From the NCBI GenBank assembly GCA_949825025.1, contig OX463782.1, positions 32,769,351 to 32,833,350 of the forward strand: 64,000 bases of DNA, given 5' to 3'. Positions within the stretch are counted from its first letter, which is position 1, and each line of letters opens with the position of its first letter. Position numbers and translations under genes: made by a program. The stretch is from Siphlonurus alternatus. Taxonomy: Eukaryota; Arthropoda; Insecta; Ephemeroptera; Siphlonuridae. Under the pieces are notes generated by a model. It saw nothing but the letters and a program-made list of their open reading frames with translations. It did no database searches and was not told the origin of the DNA. Below, in pieces: positions 23,125-55,509 of this stretch.

Positions 23125-23830
23125 TTGTTAAGAAACATATGTCTGATTATTTTGTTCAGAGCAAAGAGTTCCACTATAATACGAGAAATAAGGAAACAAT
23201 AATAGAGTATTGTCCTCAATTTTTTTTATTGCAGAAATGGATAGAGGGTGCAAAGTTATGCTACCCTGATTTTTTTCAGATTTTTTAGAGCCCGGGAACT
23301 ATTTTTAAAAAATTATTGAAAGTCCTTTTCGTGACGTCACGAGACGCCGCTCCTTAAGAAAAAGATAGGACTTGCCGCCGCGTGACGTCACAAAAAGAAC
23401 TTTCAATAATTTTTTAAAAATAGTTCCAGTTCTCTAAAAAATCTGAAAAAATTCAGGGTAGCATAACTTTGCACCCTCTATCCATTTCTGCAATAAAAAA
23501 AATTGAGGACAATACTCCATTACACCTGCGCTATGTAGACTACAAATATAGAACAAGGGACCTTATTCAATGTCAATTAGATTATACAATAAACTTCCAC
23601 TGTATATAAAACTTATACCACACTGTGCGTTGATTTTTAAAAAAGCCGTAAAAATATTATTGTTAAAGAATTATTTTTACAATGTTTCTAGTTATGTTAC
23701 ATTTAATTTTTAAGAAGTTGTATGTTTGGACGTGTCTTACCATTTCATTCAGAGTGCCTTCATTTTATTGATTGTGTCTGTATGTTTTGAAAATGACCAA
23801 TAAAGAATTGAATTGAAAATATAGTGTGTG
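23125..23830 (+). mobile_element. LINE 3'-end fragment interrupted by a MITE
   Basis: Before the MITE the plus strand reads FVQSKEFHYNTRNKE, the Y-N-T-R-N-K block found near the C-terminus of CR1/Jockey-like ORF2 proteins. The intact element in this window has HDYNTRNKS at the same place. After the MITE it reads MSIRLYNKLPLYIKLIPHCA, then a Lys/Leu-rich tail and stop at about 23712, then CCAATAAAG and AATTGAATTGAA. It is a 5'-truncated, dead copy. Confidence 0.7.
23205..23517. mobile_element. MITE of the TTTATTGCAGAAATG family
   Basis: Termini GAGTATTGTCCTCAATTTTT and the reverse complement. Arms carry TTTATTGCAGAAATGG, ATAGAGGGTGCAAAG and TTATGCTACC. The centre has two TGACGTCA sites. The 29815-30127 copy has the same length (313 bp) and is nearly identical, so both moved recently. 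This copy sits inside a LINE fragment. Confidence 0.85.
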
Positions 23831-25246
23831 CCATGACAAAATAAATAACATTTAAGTTAAGTAATATGATATAGTAAATTGTTTATTTTACTTCATATAA
23901 GCGATCTAATCATTGTGCCGAGAACTTATTTGTGTTTTGAAATTAAATACATAAATCGTTGACAATCGTTTACATTATTATTTGTTCGGCGCACAGAGCT
24001 GACCTTACGCACGCAATAATACAATATCACATATTGCTTTCTCGTTTTCACGACGAGCGTCAGTCGATTTGTGTGTCAGTTCTCACGACCGTCAGACAGC
24101 TCGCGCGTGGACGTAATTTATGCAAACATTTTGAATGATGAGAAAGTGATTTGAAATTTAAAAATTTTCATAATGAGATTTGGTTTATATTTTAACAAAA
24201 TTATGCAATAATTTAGCGATTTCACTGAACAACAGAGCATGAACTTCAACCTTGCTCTATTTGTGGGCATTAAGTTATCTATAGCTTATATAAAGAGGTG
24301 TGGTAAAAACGAAACCCTTTCTCGCTCTGTTTCTTGTGAAAAAAACAAAAACAAAATAGATTTATTGTCCTATAATTGTACATATTATATGATTTAAAAT
24401 CTATGCATTTTTTTTACTAATAAATATATAATAATAAATAACTTTTAACACAATTCATATCTTTCTATTTTCTTCTATAGGTACGTATATCAATAGGTAA
24501 ATAGGTGAATAGGTAATTCAATCTTGTTACTATATATGAAATTCAATTCAATTTTATTTGCAACAAAATAAATAACATAGAATCTAAAAATATATAAGCA
24601 ATTTTTCATAATATAAATTGCAGCAATGAAAAGAATATTATTTTACATTAAAAAATATGCATGTTGTATTTTTTTTCCCCGTTCTAATTGACCAAATTAA
24701 TTCGCGACCGTGAAATATTTTCTGCGCCTGTACATGAATTCTTCGTCTGTAATGCTCCTCCATTAAATAAAAATTTCTTATTCCTACTGCATGTACTCGA
24801 AGAAAAAAAAGCTGACGTCATTTGTGTACAAATTCACGTAATTTTGTTTTTTTAAACACCCGTAAAAAAACTTTACGCTTGCATGGTGACGTCAATCCTT
24901 TTACCTCTCTTTAATCCGCAAATTATAAAAAATAACATGAAAATTAAATCAATACTAATATGTTTAATTAATGCAATATATACCCTTTACATATTAATTC
25001 AATATATAAATAACAAATTTTGGAATTCTTTTATAATTTTTTATTTTTGGAATTCAAAGAATTTTGAGCATGCGTTTGATTAAAAAAATTATTGCATCAT
25101 CTTATTTTAAAGATGATAATCTACAGTAGTGTGATGGGGTTAAACATCATGCCATTAGTTCGCAATATATGAACAGCATGCTGCAGAGGCAGAGCAGCTA
25201 AACGGGTAGTGGGCGCTTTTTGCCTCTCTAGCGCGCGCCTCGTCGC
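23831..25246. other. 5' flank of the acetyl-CoA synthetase gene
   Basis: AT-rich. At 24540-24600 the minus strand carries a LINE-like tail (GCAAATAAAATTGAATTGAA). Two TGACGTCA sites (24813-24820 and 24887-24894) lie about 470 and 390 bases before the predicted start of ACSS. No gene is seen. Confidence 0.5.
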
Positions 25247-25282
25247 ATAAATAGCGTGCGCGGAGCTATCGACCGATTCAGT
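25247..25282 (+). promoter_or_regulatory. TATA-like box and TCAGT initiator of ACSS
   Basis: CATAAATAG at 25246-25254 is followed by TCAGT at 25278-25282. The predicted start (A, 25280) is 32 bases after the T at 25248. This places an in-frame ATG at 25256 upstream of transcription, so the ATG at 25340, in GAGCCATGGGA, is the start codon, with a leader of about 60 bases. Confidence 0.65.
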
Positions 25283-25339
25283 GACGCGCGAGTCTTGCAC
25301 GAGAACACAAGGATAGCAGCAGCTGAAAACACAAGAGCC

Positions 25340-46264
<20,925 letters not shown>

Positions 46265-48027
46265 AAAAACAGGCGGGGATCTTAAATTGTAATGCAGCAG
46301 AGATCATAGACACGTCGATATCTTATTGCAAGCTTCATCTATTTACAAGAAAAATTGCCATAAGATATTGATACCTCTTAATATAATTATGGTCTGTGTG
46401 TATAATGAATGATTTCAAGATTTTGTAATTAGCTTTAAAAAATTTCATGGCATTTTCTGAATTGTCATTTTGTCTCTGAATTGCATTTAAATATTCACAA
46501 AAAAATATTCATGGCTTCTCTTATGAGATTTATATGAGACAAGCTATAATCTTGTCAACTTTAACTCTGACGAGACCGAGTTTTAGTTTAAAATCTTGGT
46601 AAATCATTTCTATAATACACAGAACATAAATAACTCAAAATCGTATTTCATGTTATACTAAATTGTATTTTTGATGGACGAAAAACAAAATTGATGTATT
46701 GTACCGTTATATCAATGTTGCATACTGTCGTTGAAAAAAATATCAAGCTACACTAATATATTCCAATAATTATTTTAATTTATGGGCACAAATATATGAT
46801 AAAAAATACACTTGAGAGGAATATAAAAATATTACAAATGTAGATGTTGTTGAAAGATTAGATTTTGCACAAATGTTCATTAAAACCATCATTTTCATCT
46901 TATTTTTTTTTCTAGCGATTCATTATTTTTTTATTATTAATTAACATGATCTATTAAAGATTTATTTTTGCTGTAATTTAAATGTAAGTTTTGTATATGT
47001 TTGCTGGACAAAATAATGTACAATATATTGAAGGTATAAATTAGCAATTACTTTTTTTTCTTACTTGTTATGTTTTTTTTTTTTATAAAGTATGGTTTTT
47101 ATTTTAATATAATTAGGCTAGCATAAAATTGTTATCTTATATTGTTGAGAAAAGTGCTATTATGAAATTTTTTTATTATATATTATAATATTATTTTTAA
47201 CAGCTATTTATGCACTGTTAAAAGTAAGCAAAAGTATTAAAGAATATACTGTATATTATATACAAATGGAAAAATATCCATGCATATCAGCAATAAGTTG
47301 CACAAATAATTTTTAAAAAGTCTGTTCCTTATCAAATGATTTCTGCACTCTTATAATTAATGTACTTACTGGAAAATTTTGGCTCAATTTGTTTTTCTAA
47401 AGTAATGTACTTAACTAAATATGTGTAAATATTTTACGAGCCTAAACGTATGTTGTATAATGATAAAGGGTAGCAGCACGTCTAATTAATATTATCATCG
47501 CAAAGCACATTTAGTTTGTAAGAGATTTTATGTTAATGTAATTTGTTATTGCCTTAAATGTATAATTATGGCCTCATTCCATACATATCAGCTGGCAATA
47601 TGTCCAGTCTTTATTAAGTGATGATATCCATGTCACTTCATGTTAATGTATATTTTTATTGAAAAATGAAAATGTTATTGAAATCACATATGTATATAAT
47701 AACTGCTGCAGTGTACACGTAATTTATTATCGAAAGTATTAATTCTAAGAATTCTAATAATTGAGAATTAATTACACACATTAATTAGAGAAACAATTAA
47801 GTTTTATTAAATATTTATGAAGTAATATTTTATGTAAATTTGCTAAAAACCTAAATTCAGAAATGAAAGTAGTTTGAAATTTATTTACAGTATAACGATA
47901 ATCAAAGGTTTTCTTACTAATCAAGCTTCAAAAAAATATTAAAATTGAATCACTAAATTTCAGAAGCCTTGCATTAATTACGCTGTGAGACATTTGAGAC
48001 ATGTTCTCATGACAAAACCTCATCACT

Positions 48028-48062
<35 letters not shown>

Positions 48063-48466
48063 AAATAAATTAAAATACTGTCATTTTATTACAGGTCTGT
48101 TCATAATTATGCACACGCATATTATTATTTTGAAGTAGACATTATATACTGAGAATATATTAAAATTCACCGAATCTTTGATTCAGTGATCAGATTGCGA
48201 ATTTCACAGGTATAAGAATTTATGGGTTAATACAATCGATAAATTAGCAAGGATAAGCTGCAGTTTCATGGTATAAGCATGTGTATATGAAAAACGTAAT
48301 TAAATATTATGCTGTATCATTCTGAGCACACTTTTACTATATAGTCGTTGTTGGTGTAAAATTTAGTGCTGAAAATAATTAATAAGAGAAAGTTATAAAT
48401 GAATAAATGAATGATTAAGTTAACTCACAATTTATTAATTATGATAAAAATAATTCTGATATACAT
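46265..48466. other. ACSS 3' UTR/intergenic and probable LINE 5' UTR
   Basis: AT-rich, no gene. A poly(A) run of about 33 bases lies at 48028-48060. The poly(A) site of ACSS could not be fixed (several ATTAAA-like motifs). The last few hundred bases before 48467 may be the 5' UTR of the retrotransposon, but its 5' end is not visible. Confidence 0.45.
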
Positions 48467-50662
48467 ATGTCCAATGAAAGCCTATCAAATGATCTGACTG
48501 TACATCCAATGTACAAATTAATTCAACATAATATTAAGGACTTATTTACTGACTTTAGAGAAGAAATTAAATGCACTATTAAATTAATGTTAAATGAAAG
48601 AAATGGAATTTCTTCTGCAAATAACTTTAATAATGAGGGAAATTCAAATCATCAATGTCATATACAAACAGCTGATTATGACAGGTCACCAGTTCAATTC
48701 TCGCGACCTTGGAGGACGGCTGGTTACACAAAACAACGCCCACCTCAGCCGACGTCGTTCACTAGAGTGCCACAGCAGCAGCAGCAATCACGCCAGCAGC
48801 AGCAGCAACAATCTGAGCAATCACGCCAGCAGCAGACACGCCGGCAGCACGTTGTAAGTCAGTATCAACCTCGTCGCCCGCTCCAACACCAACTGAGCGC
48901 TCAGCGACCGCACCCTACCCAGCTGCCGTGCCAAAGCCAGGGTGCCCAATTGCGCCCCCCAAGACCTCCTTATAATCCGTGGGGTGCGACAGTACCAACA
49001 TCAAACTCATTTTCAGTACTACAACATATTAATAATGAGTCTTTTCCGACTTTACATCAGAAAAATACCAATAACCATAATATAAAAAGAAAACATCAAA
49101 ATTTCCGTTTCATTGAAAAGAAAGGAAATTTGTTTGACGCACCACCAGGCACATCCTACGCCCACTGCGTTGATAAAACATTTAAACAAGGACGTGGAGT
49201 TGCAACTCAATTTAAAAAAAAACATGGACAAACCCCTTTTTTAAAGAGTCAACTCAAAAATACTGGTGAAGTAGCTGTTTTATCTTCAGATGACAGTTTT
49301 ATTTTCTACTTAGTTACTAAATCTGTCCATAACAGCTATCCTGACCACTCAAATATACTACTTGCATTAAAAAATTTAAGAAATATCTGTGAGATTTTAA
49401 GTATAAAAAAACTCGCAATTCCTCGTTTAGCATGTGGCAGAGACGGTTTCAACTGGTCTACTATAAAACAAGACATTACTTCAGTGTTCAAAGATCTTGA
49501 CATTGAAATTGTTGCTTATTATGGATGGAAGACATTAGCAAAGAAAGTTGCAAGTAATGATGATGAAACAGCTGTTAAAGAACTCTTTGAGGAATCAGCC
49601 CAATCTACTCTAGCAAACGTCATTACCGCTAGGGCCCCTCCTTCTAATAACCTGGCGGTCCTTGTAAGTTCCGGGCAATGCCAGACCTCTACCTTGCGAG
49701 AGAGTACCCGCCCCTCAATTGTCACGCCTGACATAGTGAGGGTGGAGGGACTGCCAGTGCCAGCCACGAAGGAGCAGATGTCTAATACCCGGGGCGAGAA
49801 GTCAGGCCTCGCTCAGGTGAACGACGGTACCACCCCGGGCGAGGAGTCAGGCCTCGCTTCGGTGAACGACGGTACCACCCCGGGCGAGGAGTCAGGCCTC
49901 GCTTCGGTGAACGACGGTACCACCCCGGGCGAGGAGTCAGGCCTCGTTTCGGTGAACGACGGTACCACCCCGGGCGAGGAGTCAGGCCTCGCTTCGGTGA
50001 ACGACGGTACCACCCCGGGCGAGGAGTCAGGCCTTGCTCCGGTGAACGACGGTACCACCCCGGGCGAGGAGTCAGGCCTCGCTTCGGTGAACGACGGTAC
50101 CACCCCGGGCGAGGAGTCAGGCCTCGTTTCGGTGAACGACGGTACCACCCCGGGCGAGGAGTCAGGCCTCGCTCCGGCGAACGACGGTATTGCCCCGAGT
50201 GAGGAGTCAAGTCTTGTTTTGGTAAACAATAGTTTGCCTGAATCAGGACCACCCTTACCAGATCCTGTATGTTCTCTTGAATTGAATCAAGATATTATAG
50301 ATCTGAACTCATTACATCCAAGACTCAAAGCTTTTTTACTAACGATTTTAGATAATAAATTCCAATTTACAAATGATCTATTAAAAAATGATGAAACCGC
50401 TGCTAAGAAAAGTGCAATTAATTCAGAAAAATCAATTAATGAAATTTCATCTGTTGTCTCACCATCCATTATTAGTAAAAATGATACTATTAATGATAAT
50501 GTTTTGAGTTCAAATGTTGATAATTTTAATCTGGCATCTCAATTGAAATCCCCCATTAAAAATTCTCAGGAAGATACACAATCTTCCCCTGTGAGATCAC
50601 GGCTCCGTGCCAGTACACTAAACAGTATCTCCACCAAATTGCCCAACAAAAAAAAAACTTAA
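48467..50662 (+). CDS. LINE ORF1 with a TARG1/OARD1-like macro domain
   Basis: 731 aa. Residues 1-50 may form a short helix. Residues 80-190 are Gln/Pro/Arg-rich and basic (RPPRPPYNPWG, NIKRKHQNF), suited to RNA binding. Residues about 213-354 match a macro domain of the OARD1/TARG1 kind: KKGNLFDAPPGTSYAHCVD, GRGVATQFKKKHG, GEVAVLSSDDSFIFYLVTK, then IPRLACGRDGFNW and IVAYYGW. The lysine of YLVTK (K285) and the aspartate of ACGRD (D326) stand where TARG1 has its catalytic Lys84 and Asp125, at the same 41-residue spacing. These are known to remove ADP-ribose from acidic residues. Residues about 443-588 are nine to ten 15-residue repeats (GEESGLASVNDGTTP). The C-terminal part is Ser/Asn-rich. 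The stop TAA directly precedes ORF2. Part of the element with ORF2 by position and orientation; activity is inferred. Confidence 0.9.
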   Translation: MSNESLSNDLTVHPMYKLIQHNIKDLFTDFREEIKCTIKLMLNERNGISSANNFNNEGNSNHQCHIQTADYDRSPVQFSRPWRTAGYTKQRPPQPTSFTRVPQQQQQSRQQQQQQSEQSRQQQTRRQHVVSQYQPRRPLQHQLSAQRPHPTQLPCQSQGAQLRPPRPPYNPWGATVPTSNSFSVLQHINNESFPTLHQKNTNNHNIKRKHQNFRFIEKKGNLFDAPPGTSYAHCVDKTFKQGRGVATQFKKKHGQTPFLKSQLKNTGEVAVLSSDDSFIFYLVTKSVHNSYPDHSNILLALKNLRNICEILSIKKLAIPRLACGRDGFNWSTIKQDITSVFKDLDIEIVAYYGWKTLAKKVASNDDETAVKELFEESAQSTLANVITARAPPSNNLAVLVSSGQCQTSTLRESTRPSIVTPDIVRVEGLPVPATKEQMSNTRGEKSGLAQVNDGTTPGEESGLASVNDGTTPGEESGLASVNDGTTPGEESGLVSVNDGTTPGEESGLASVNDGTTPGEESGLAPVNDGTTPGEESGLASVNDGTTPGEESGLVSVNDGTTPGEESGLAPANDGIAPSEESSLVLVNNSLPESGPPLPDPVCSLELNQDIIDLNSLHPRLKAFLLTILDNKFQFTNDLLKNDETAAKKSAINSEKSINEISSVVSPSIISKNDTINDNVLSSNVDNFNLASQLKSPIKNSQEDTQSSPVRSRLRASTLNSISTKLPNKKKT
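49794..50229 (+). repeat. 45-bp tandem repeats within LINE ORF1
   Basis: Nine to ten copies of a 45-base, GC-rich unit (CCCCGGGCGAGGAGTCAGGC and on), each 15 codons. Units differ mainly at the codons for AS/VS/AP. Because 45 is a multiple of 3, antisense frames also stay open; they are not genes. Confidence 0.95.
50648..50657 (+). other. A10 tract at the ORF1/ORF2 junction
   Basis: Ten A lie just before the ORF1 stop codon. ORF2 lies in the +1 frame and is open across this point. Its conserved LQLN endonuclease start (50700-50711) precedes its first ATG (50760), so ORF2 probably begins by frameshift or slippage here. One A fewer would fuse the frames. Confidence 0.6.
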
Positions 50663-50759
50663 TGTTCAGGTTCACTCAGCCCCATGTAATATTAAAATTC
50701 TTCAGCTTAACTTACCAGGCCTAAAAAATAAATTACCAAAATTTGAGTATTTTCTTGAA

Positions 50760-53663
50760 ATGGTTGATTGTGATATAATTATATTATGTGAACATGGGCT
50801 GAATGAATCTGAAATTATAACAATAAATTTTAAAAATTTTATGATAGTTTCATATTACTGTAGAGATATTCAAAAATGTGGGGGAGTAGTAATTCTATCT
50901 CGTAAAGGTTCAAATATAAATGATATTAAAATAAAATCCATTGAATCAGTTTTTGAATGCTGCATAGCGAAATTAGTAATTAACAATACAACAAACATTT
51001 ATTTTGCTTCTATATATCGCCCACCTAATATATCTAGAGTGATGAAAAAAATTCAGAATTTTGACAACACAGAAAATAATATAAAACCATTCTTAAAAGA
51101 ATTTGAAATGTTATGCAAAAAATTAATTAAATACTGTAAAAATAATGATGATTTTTTTATTATTGCGGGTGACGTAAATCTTAATTTATTTATTGATGAT
51201 GCAAATGTAATTTTATATAAAGATATACTGGACTCATACAAGTTGGAAATTGTTAATAGTTCCGCTACTAGAGAAACAATGAAAACGGCTACTTTAATTG
51301 ATCATATTATTAAAAGTACATCTGCTATTAATACTAATTATAAAACTGAAAAAACAACTCTGTCGGACCATAACTATACTATAGTCACAATAACGTTAAA
51401 TAACTCGAAGAACATTGATAAAATACAAGAAAAACAATTTTATTATAAACGAATATTTGACAAATGCAATTTAGATAATTTTCTGCTCCTATTAATTCGT
51501 GAAGAATGGAATGATTTATTAAATCCTGATCTCAATTCAAATGAGAGATGGTCAAAATTTCTTGAAATTTTTATTTATCATTTCAACGAGGCTTTTCCTG
51601 TTGTTAAAAGAAAAATTTCAAGTAACAAAAATAAACCTTCCTGGATACTCAATAACCCCCATCTTTACGAACAAGGGATTTCTTTAAAACGCTTACACTA
51701 TGATGTAAAATTTACTGACCCAAATTTAGAGTCTACTTATAAAAAAGAAATGAAATCTTATAAACAAAATATGGCCACCGCTAAATTTAAAGAGAATGAC
51801 CATGAAATAAAAGGAGCTAATAATAAAATTAAAGCTACGTGGAATATAATTAATAAAGAATGCAAAACAAAGAAAACAAATGTTAATAATAAGAATAATT
51901 ATGAATTATGTATAAATAGTGTAACGATTACAGACCCCAAACTAATTTGCAATTTATTTAATAATTTTTTTGTCAAGACAATTGAAAATATAATAACAGA
52001 AAAATTTCCTTTTAATTATTCTAATACTTTAATTATTGTCGATTCTGATAAAAGTAAAACGAAATTAAATTTTAGTTCGATAGACCCGATTTATATTTTA
52101 AATCGAATGAAATCCCTTCCTAATAAGTATGCAGCTGGCCCAGACGAAATACCATATACTGTTGTAAAATATTGTGCTTCTGTTTTGTCTGTCCCTTTAT
52201 CTAATTTAATTAACCATTCAATATCAGATGGTATATTTCCTGATTGTTTAAAGGATTCTAAGATTTATGCAACTCATAAAAAAGGCCCAACTTTCATTAT
52301 TGATAATTACAGACCAATATCAAATACATCTGTTTTTGGCAAATTATTTGAGAATACATTAGACGATCAAATTACGGATTATCAAACAGAAAATCATTTA
52401 ATTGCTCCCTGTCAACATGGATTCTTGAAAGACCGTTCTACTGATACAGCACTATTTGATCTTTTAAGCCACGTTTATATGGCAATAGATAATAAACTAT
52501 TTTGCGTTGCAATATTTTTTGATTTATCTAAAGCGTTTGATAGTCTAAATAAAGATGTATTATTGAATAAATTTGATAACATGGGAATAGGAGTTTCGAG
52601 TCGTAATCTATTAGATTCATATCTAACTAACAGACAACAATATGTTGAATTAAATTCAAATTCTAACGGCCAAAATATTACATATAAATCAGACAAATTA
52701 CCGATTACACTTGGAATTCCTCAAGGAGGAAAAATGTCAGCCACATTGTTTAATACAGGAACAAATGACTTATCAGATCATGTCAAGAATGCGGTATTAG
52801 TAAAGTATGCTGATGATATTACAGCTATAATCACAGCAGAAGCCGAAGATGAATTAATTCGTAAGATTAAACTTACTATTGAAGAGGTACATACATGGTG
52901 TACAAATAATAAGCTAATATTAAATTCAACTAAAACCGAATACATCCAATTTCATTCCCCTAGACAAATCCCTTTGAATAGTTATTTGTTGCAATTAGCC
53001 GGGAAAACAATTAAAAGAGCAGAGTCTGTTAAGTTTCTTGGTCTACACATTAATGAAAGTTTGGATTGGTCTTTACATGTAAATGCGATTTGTAAGAAGA
53101 TAAATTCGGCCAATTTTATGTTATATACAATCAGGAATCATGTATCTCATGAAACCTTGCTAACCATATATTATGCGTATGTTTATCCACATTTGGCATA
53201 TGGCATAATAAATTGGGGATGTAAATCGGAACTATTAAATCGATGTTTTGTTTTGCAAAAGAGAGCACTTAGAACGATTTTAAGAATACCAAAAGGACAG
53301 TCGTGTGTTTCACATTTTAAGGCTAATAAAATGTTAACTGTCCCTTGCATTTATATTTTAAATTGTGCCTCATTCAAAAAAAATCATCCAATTTTTTATG
53401 TTCAGAATGATGGCTATCATGACTATAATACTAGGAATAAATCGAATGTAGTTACTGAAAGACATAACACACAATTTTTCAAAAACTGTGCAATGTATCA
53501 AACAGCAAAATTTTATGAATTTTTACCAGCATGTTTGAAAGAAATAAAAACCAGTAAACTTTTTCGCACAAAATTAAAGAATGTATTGATCAATAAAGAG
53601 TTTTACTCTATTAAAGCTTTTGAGAGTAATAAAATGTCTGAAAAAGTATTATCAGGATTATAA
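50760..53663 (+). CDS. LINE ORF2: AP endonuclease and reverse transcriptase
   Basis: 967 aa from the first ATG, but the frame is open back to about 50658, and the endonuclease motif KILQLNLPGLKNKL lies in that extension, so the true product is probably longer. Endonuclease: [10 protein letters not shown] (metal-binding Glu), SIYRPP, GDVNLNL, and LSDHNYT with D203/H204. Reverse transcriptase: [40 protein letters not shown] with D588, [13 protein letters not shown] and KYADDITAI with D685/D686, then [13 protein letters not shown]. The C-terminal region has [27 protein letters not shown] and YNTRNK, as in CR1/Jockey-type elements. It nicks the target and copies element RNA at the nick. No stops or frameshifts are seen, so the copy may be active. 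All catalytic residues checked are present. Confidence 0.95.
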   Translation: MVDCDIIILCEHGLNESEIITINFKNFMIVSYYCRDIQKCGGVVILSRKGSNINDIKIKSIESVFECCIAKLVINNTTNIYFASIYRPPNISRVMKKIQNFDNTENNIKPFLKEFEMLCKKLIKYCKNNDDFFIIAGDVNLNLFIDDANVILYKDILDSYKLEIVNSSATRETMKTATLIDHIIKSTSAINTNYKTEKTTLSDHNYTIVTITLNNSKNIDKIQEKQFYYKRIFDKCNLDNFLLLLIREEWNDLLNPDLNSNERWSKFLEIFIYHFNEAFPVVKRKISSNKNKPSWILNNPHLYEQGISLKRLHYDVKFTDPNLESTYKKEMKSYKQNMATAKFKENDHEIKGANNKIKATWNIINKECKTKKTNVNNKNNYELCINSVTITDPKLICNLFNNFFVKTIENIITEKFPFNYSNTLIIVDSDKSKTKLNFSSIDPIYILNRMKSLPNKYAAGPDEIPYTVVKYCASVLSVPLSNLINHSISDGIFPDCLKDSKIYATHKKGPTFIIDNYRPISNTSVFGKLFENTLDDQITDYQTENHLIAPCQHGFLKDRSTDTALFDLLSHVYMAIDNKLFCVAIFFDLSKAFDSLNKDVLLNKFDNMGIGVSSRNLLDSYLTNRQQYVELNSNSNGQNITYKSDKLPITLGIPQGGKMSATLFNTGTNDLSDHVKNAVLVKYADDITAIITAEAEDELIRKIKLTIEEVHTWCTNNKLILNSTKTEYIQFHSPRQIPLNSYLLQLAGKTIKRAESVKFLGLHINESLDWSLHVNAICKKINSANFMLYTIRNHVSHETLLTIYYAYVYPHLAYGIINWGCKSELLNRCFVLQKRALRTILRIPKGQSCVSHFKANKMLTVPCIYILNCASFKKNHPIFYVQNDGYHDYNTRNKSNVVTERHNTQFFKNCAMYQTAKFYEFLPACLKEIKTSKLFRTKLKNVLINKEFYSIKAFESNKMSEKVLSGL

Positions 53664-53768
53664 AATAAACAAAATTATAAATTTACATATACATTGTATT
53701 GACTGATATATATATATGTATGTATATGTATATATACATATATGTATGTGTGTGTATATGTGTATGTG

Positions 53769-53829
<61 letters not shown>

Positions 53830-53844
53830 ATATATATATGTATG

Positions 53845-53877
<33 letters not shown>

Positions 53878-54112
53878 GTTCCACATAAACTAAAATTTAT
53901 CAGTATTAATGGTGACTTTGGCTTGTATTTTGTTTTTATTATTATTGTCAGTGATTGTGTTTGATAGTGTTAAATAACTTATGTAAATGTGTTTAAGTTT
54001 GATGTTTTTATGTTGTATTTTGTCCAATTTTGACTTGAACATATGTTTGTCTTGTACAACCAAAAAGAAGTTCCAAAATAAAATAAATAAATAAATAAAT
54101 AAATTAATAAAT
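53664..54112 (+). mobile_element. LINE 3' UTR with (AAAT)n tail
   Basis: Contains mixed TATG/TG microsatellites (53709-53880), then CTTGTACAACCAAAAAGAAG and a tail of AAAT units ending near 54112. CR1/Jockey-like elements often end in simple repeats instead of plain poly(A). A target-site duplication could not be fixed by eye. Confidence 0.7.
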
Positions 54113-54199
54113 GTTATTCGCAAATGAAAAGAAGTTTTTAATTTATATATGACTATATTCAACCTTGATTTTAAACAAGAGGGCATATCATTAATTTAT

Positions 54200-54295
54200 C
54201 GTATTTATAAAACCACGAAGTTTTGATGCAATTATAGATCTTATGCTTCATGTACATAGGGTCTAAAATTGCATCAAAACTTCGTGGTTTATACG
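54200..54295. mobile_element. Small hairpin MITE
   Basis: CGTATTTATAAAACCACGAA and ATGCAATT on the left are mirrored by AATTGCATCAAAACTTCGTG and GTTTATACG on the right, 96 bases in all. Confidence 0.7.
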
Positions 54296-55504
54296 ACACT
54301 TATATTCTAAAGCGACGTTATGTAAAAAGCTCGATATTTTTGTTTCAAACTTTCTTACAAAGGGATCTTGCTATAAAGTATACGTATATTAATGGCCAGT
54401 ATAGATTCGAGATTATGATAATTATAAAGCTAGCAAACTAGCAAATTTATTTCTTAATTGTAAGATTTCTCACACCATTGTTAGATAATATAAAGTACAT
54501 ATTTGAAATCAATTAAATTATAATTATATCGTTAAACCCCGACCCTCTCTCCTACAATGGCTAATACTCCCCTGACTTCCCCTTAGAATGAATTAATGTA
54601 TTATAATAATACATATAAAATATATACCCCCATTACATATACTTGAAATCACGTACACTGCCGATTGTTGTTCAAAATACCATCAAACAATTAAGAAAAT
54701 TAAGTGGTTATCAATAGCTTATATGTACACGCGGTGGTATCTCCTATATTTAAAGAATACCTTATATTAGTTTTTGATTTCGTGTTTCGTGAACTGCAGT
54801 ATTCATTATTTTTATTTTCTAGCATTGCGATTATGGATTAATTTTTGTTGTACATAAATTTTAATTTATTTTTCATTTAGCATGTATAATACTTAACAAA
54901 AAAATATAATTATATATTATTTATTATATATAAAATAAGCATCAAGGATGATGGTCATGGTTTAATTCCAAAATTCAGTTGAAAATTGGTAAGCATATAT
55001 TAATAAACATATATACGAGGTGGAATAACAAATAATATGTGCATGCTTTCATTGATATAAATTAATTAAATGTATTATTTTAATGTCATCTTTAGCATTT
55101 TATTATGATCTGAAAAATAACAACCTTAATTGTAGCCCCTGATTATTAGGCCACTGCTTATACAAATATGTAGAGAAGGTCACATACTAGCAGGGGCTTA
55201 AGGACCCTTGCAGAATTTCGTATTACAATTTACAATATTTTTTTATCTTATGATTTCAAACCATACACTAAATAAAATCTTATGGTGACAGATGTGTGTA
55301 CATAGAATATAAAGTTATAGTACGTACGTATAAAACCATATTTGTATAAACTACGCAGGCGATTATTTTATATATATTATGATACGATGATTGAAACTTT
55401 TAATAGTAAAATAAGGGGTAAGTGGGTGATGGATCTGATTACGATAAAAAAGACGATATATATTATATCATAATAATAATATTAACGCGGCAAATGTGGC
55501 AATG
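54296..55504. other. Intergenic, nothing recognised
   Basis: AT-rich DNA between the LINE and the FANCA homologue. No gene or clear repeat beyond short AT runs. Confidence 0.5.
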
Positions 55505-55509
55505 CCACG

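Noticed and set aside
25256..25339. Upstream in-frame ATG giving 28 extra N-terminal residues for ACSS
   Set aside because: The TATA-like box and initiator place the transcription start near 25280, after this ATG. The ATG at 25340 has the better context and family-like length.
49782..50252. Antisense frames of 156 and 138 codons
   Set aside because: They arise because the 45-bp repeats keep all frames open. The sense frame continues into a recognised protein.
53675..53964. Tyr/Ile/Val-rich frames on both strands
   Set aside because: TATG/TG microsatellite in the LINE 3' UTR.
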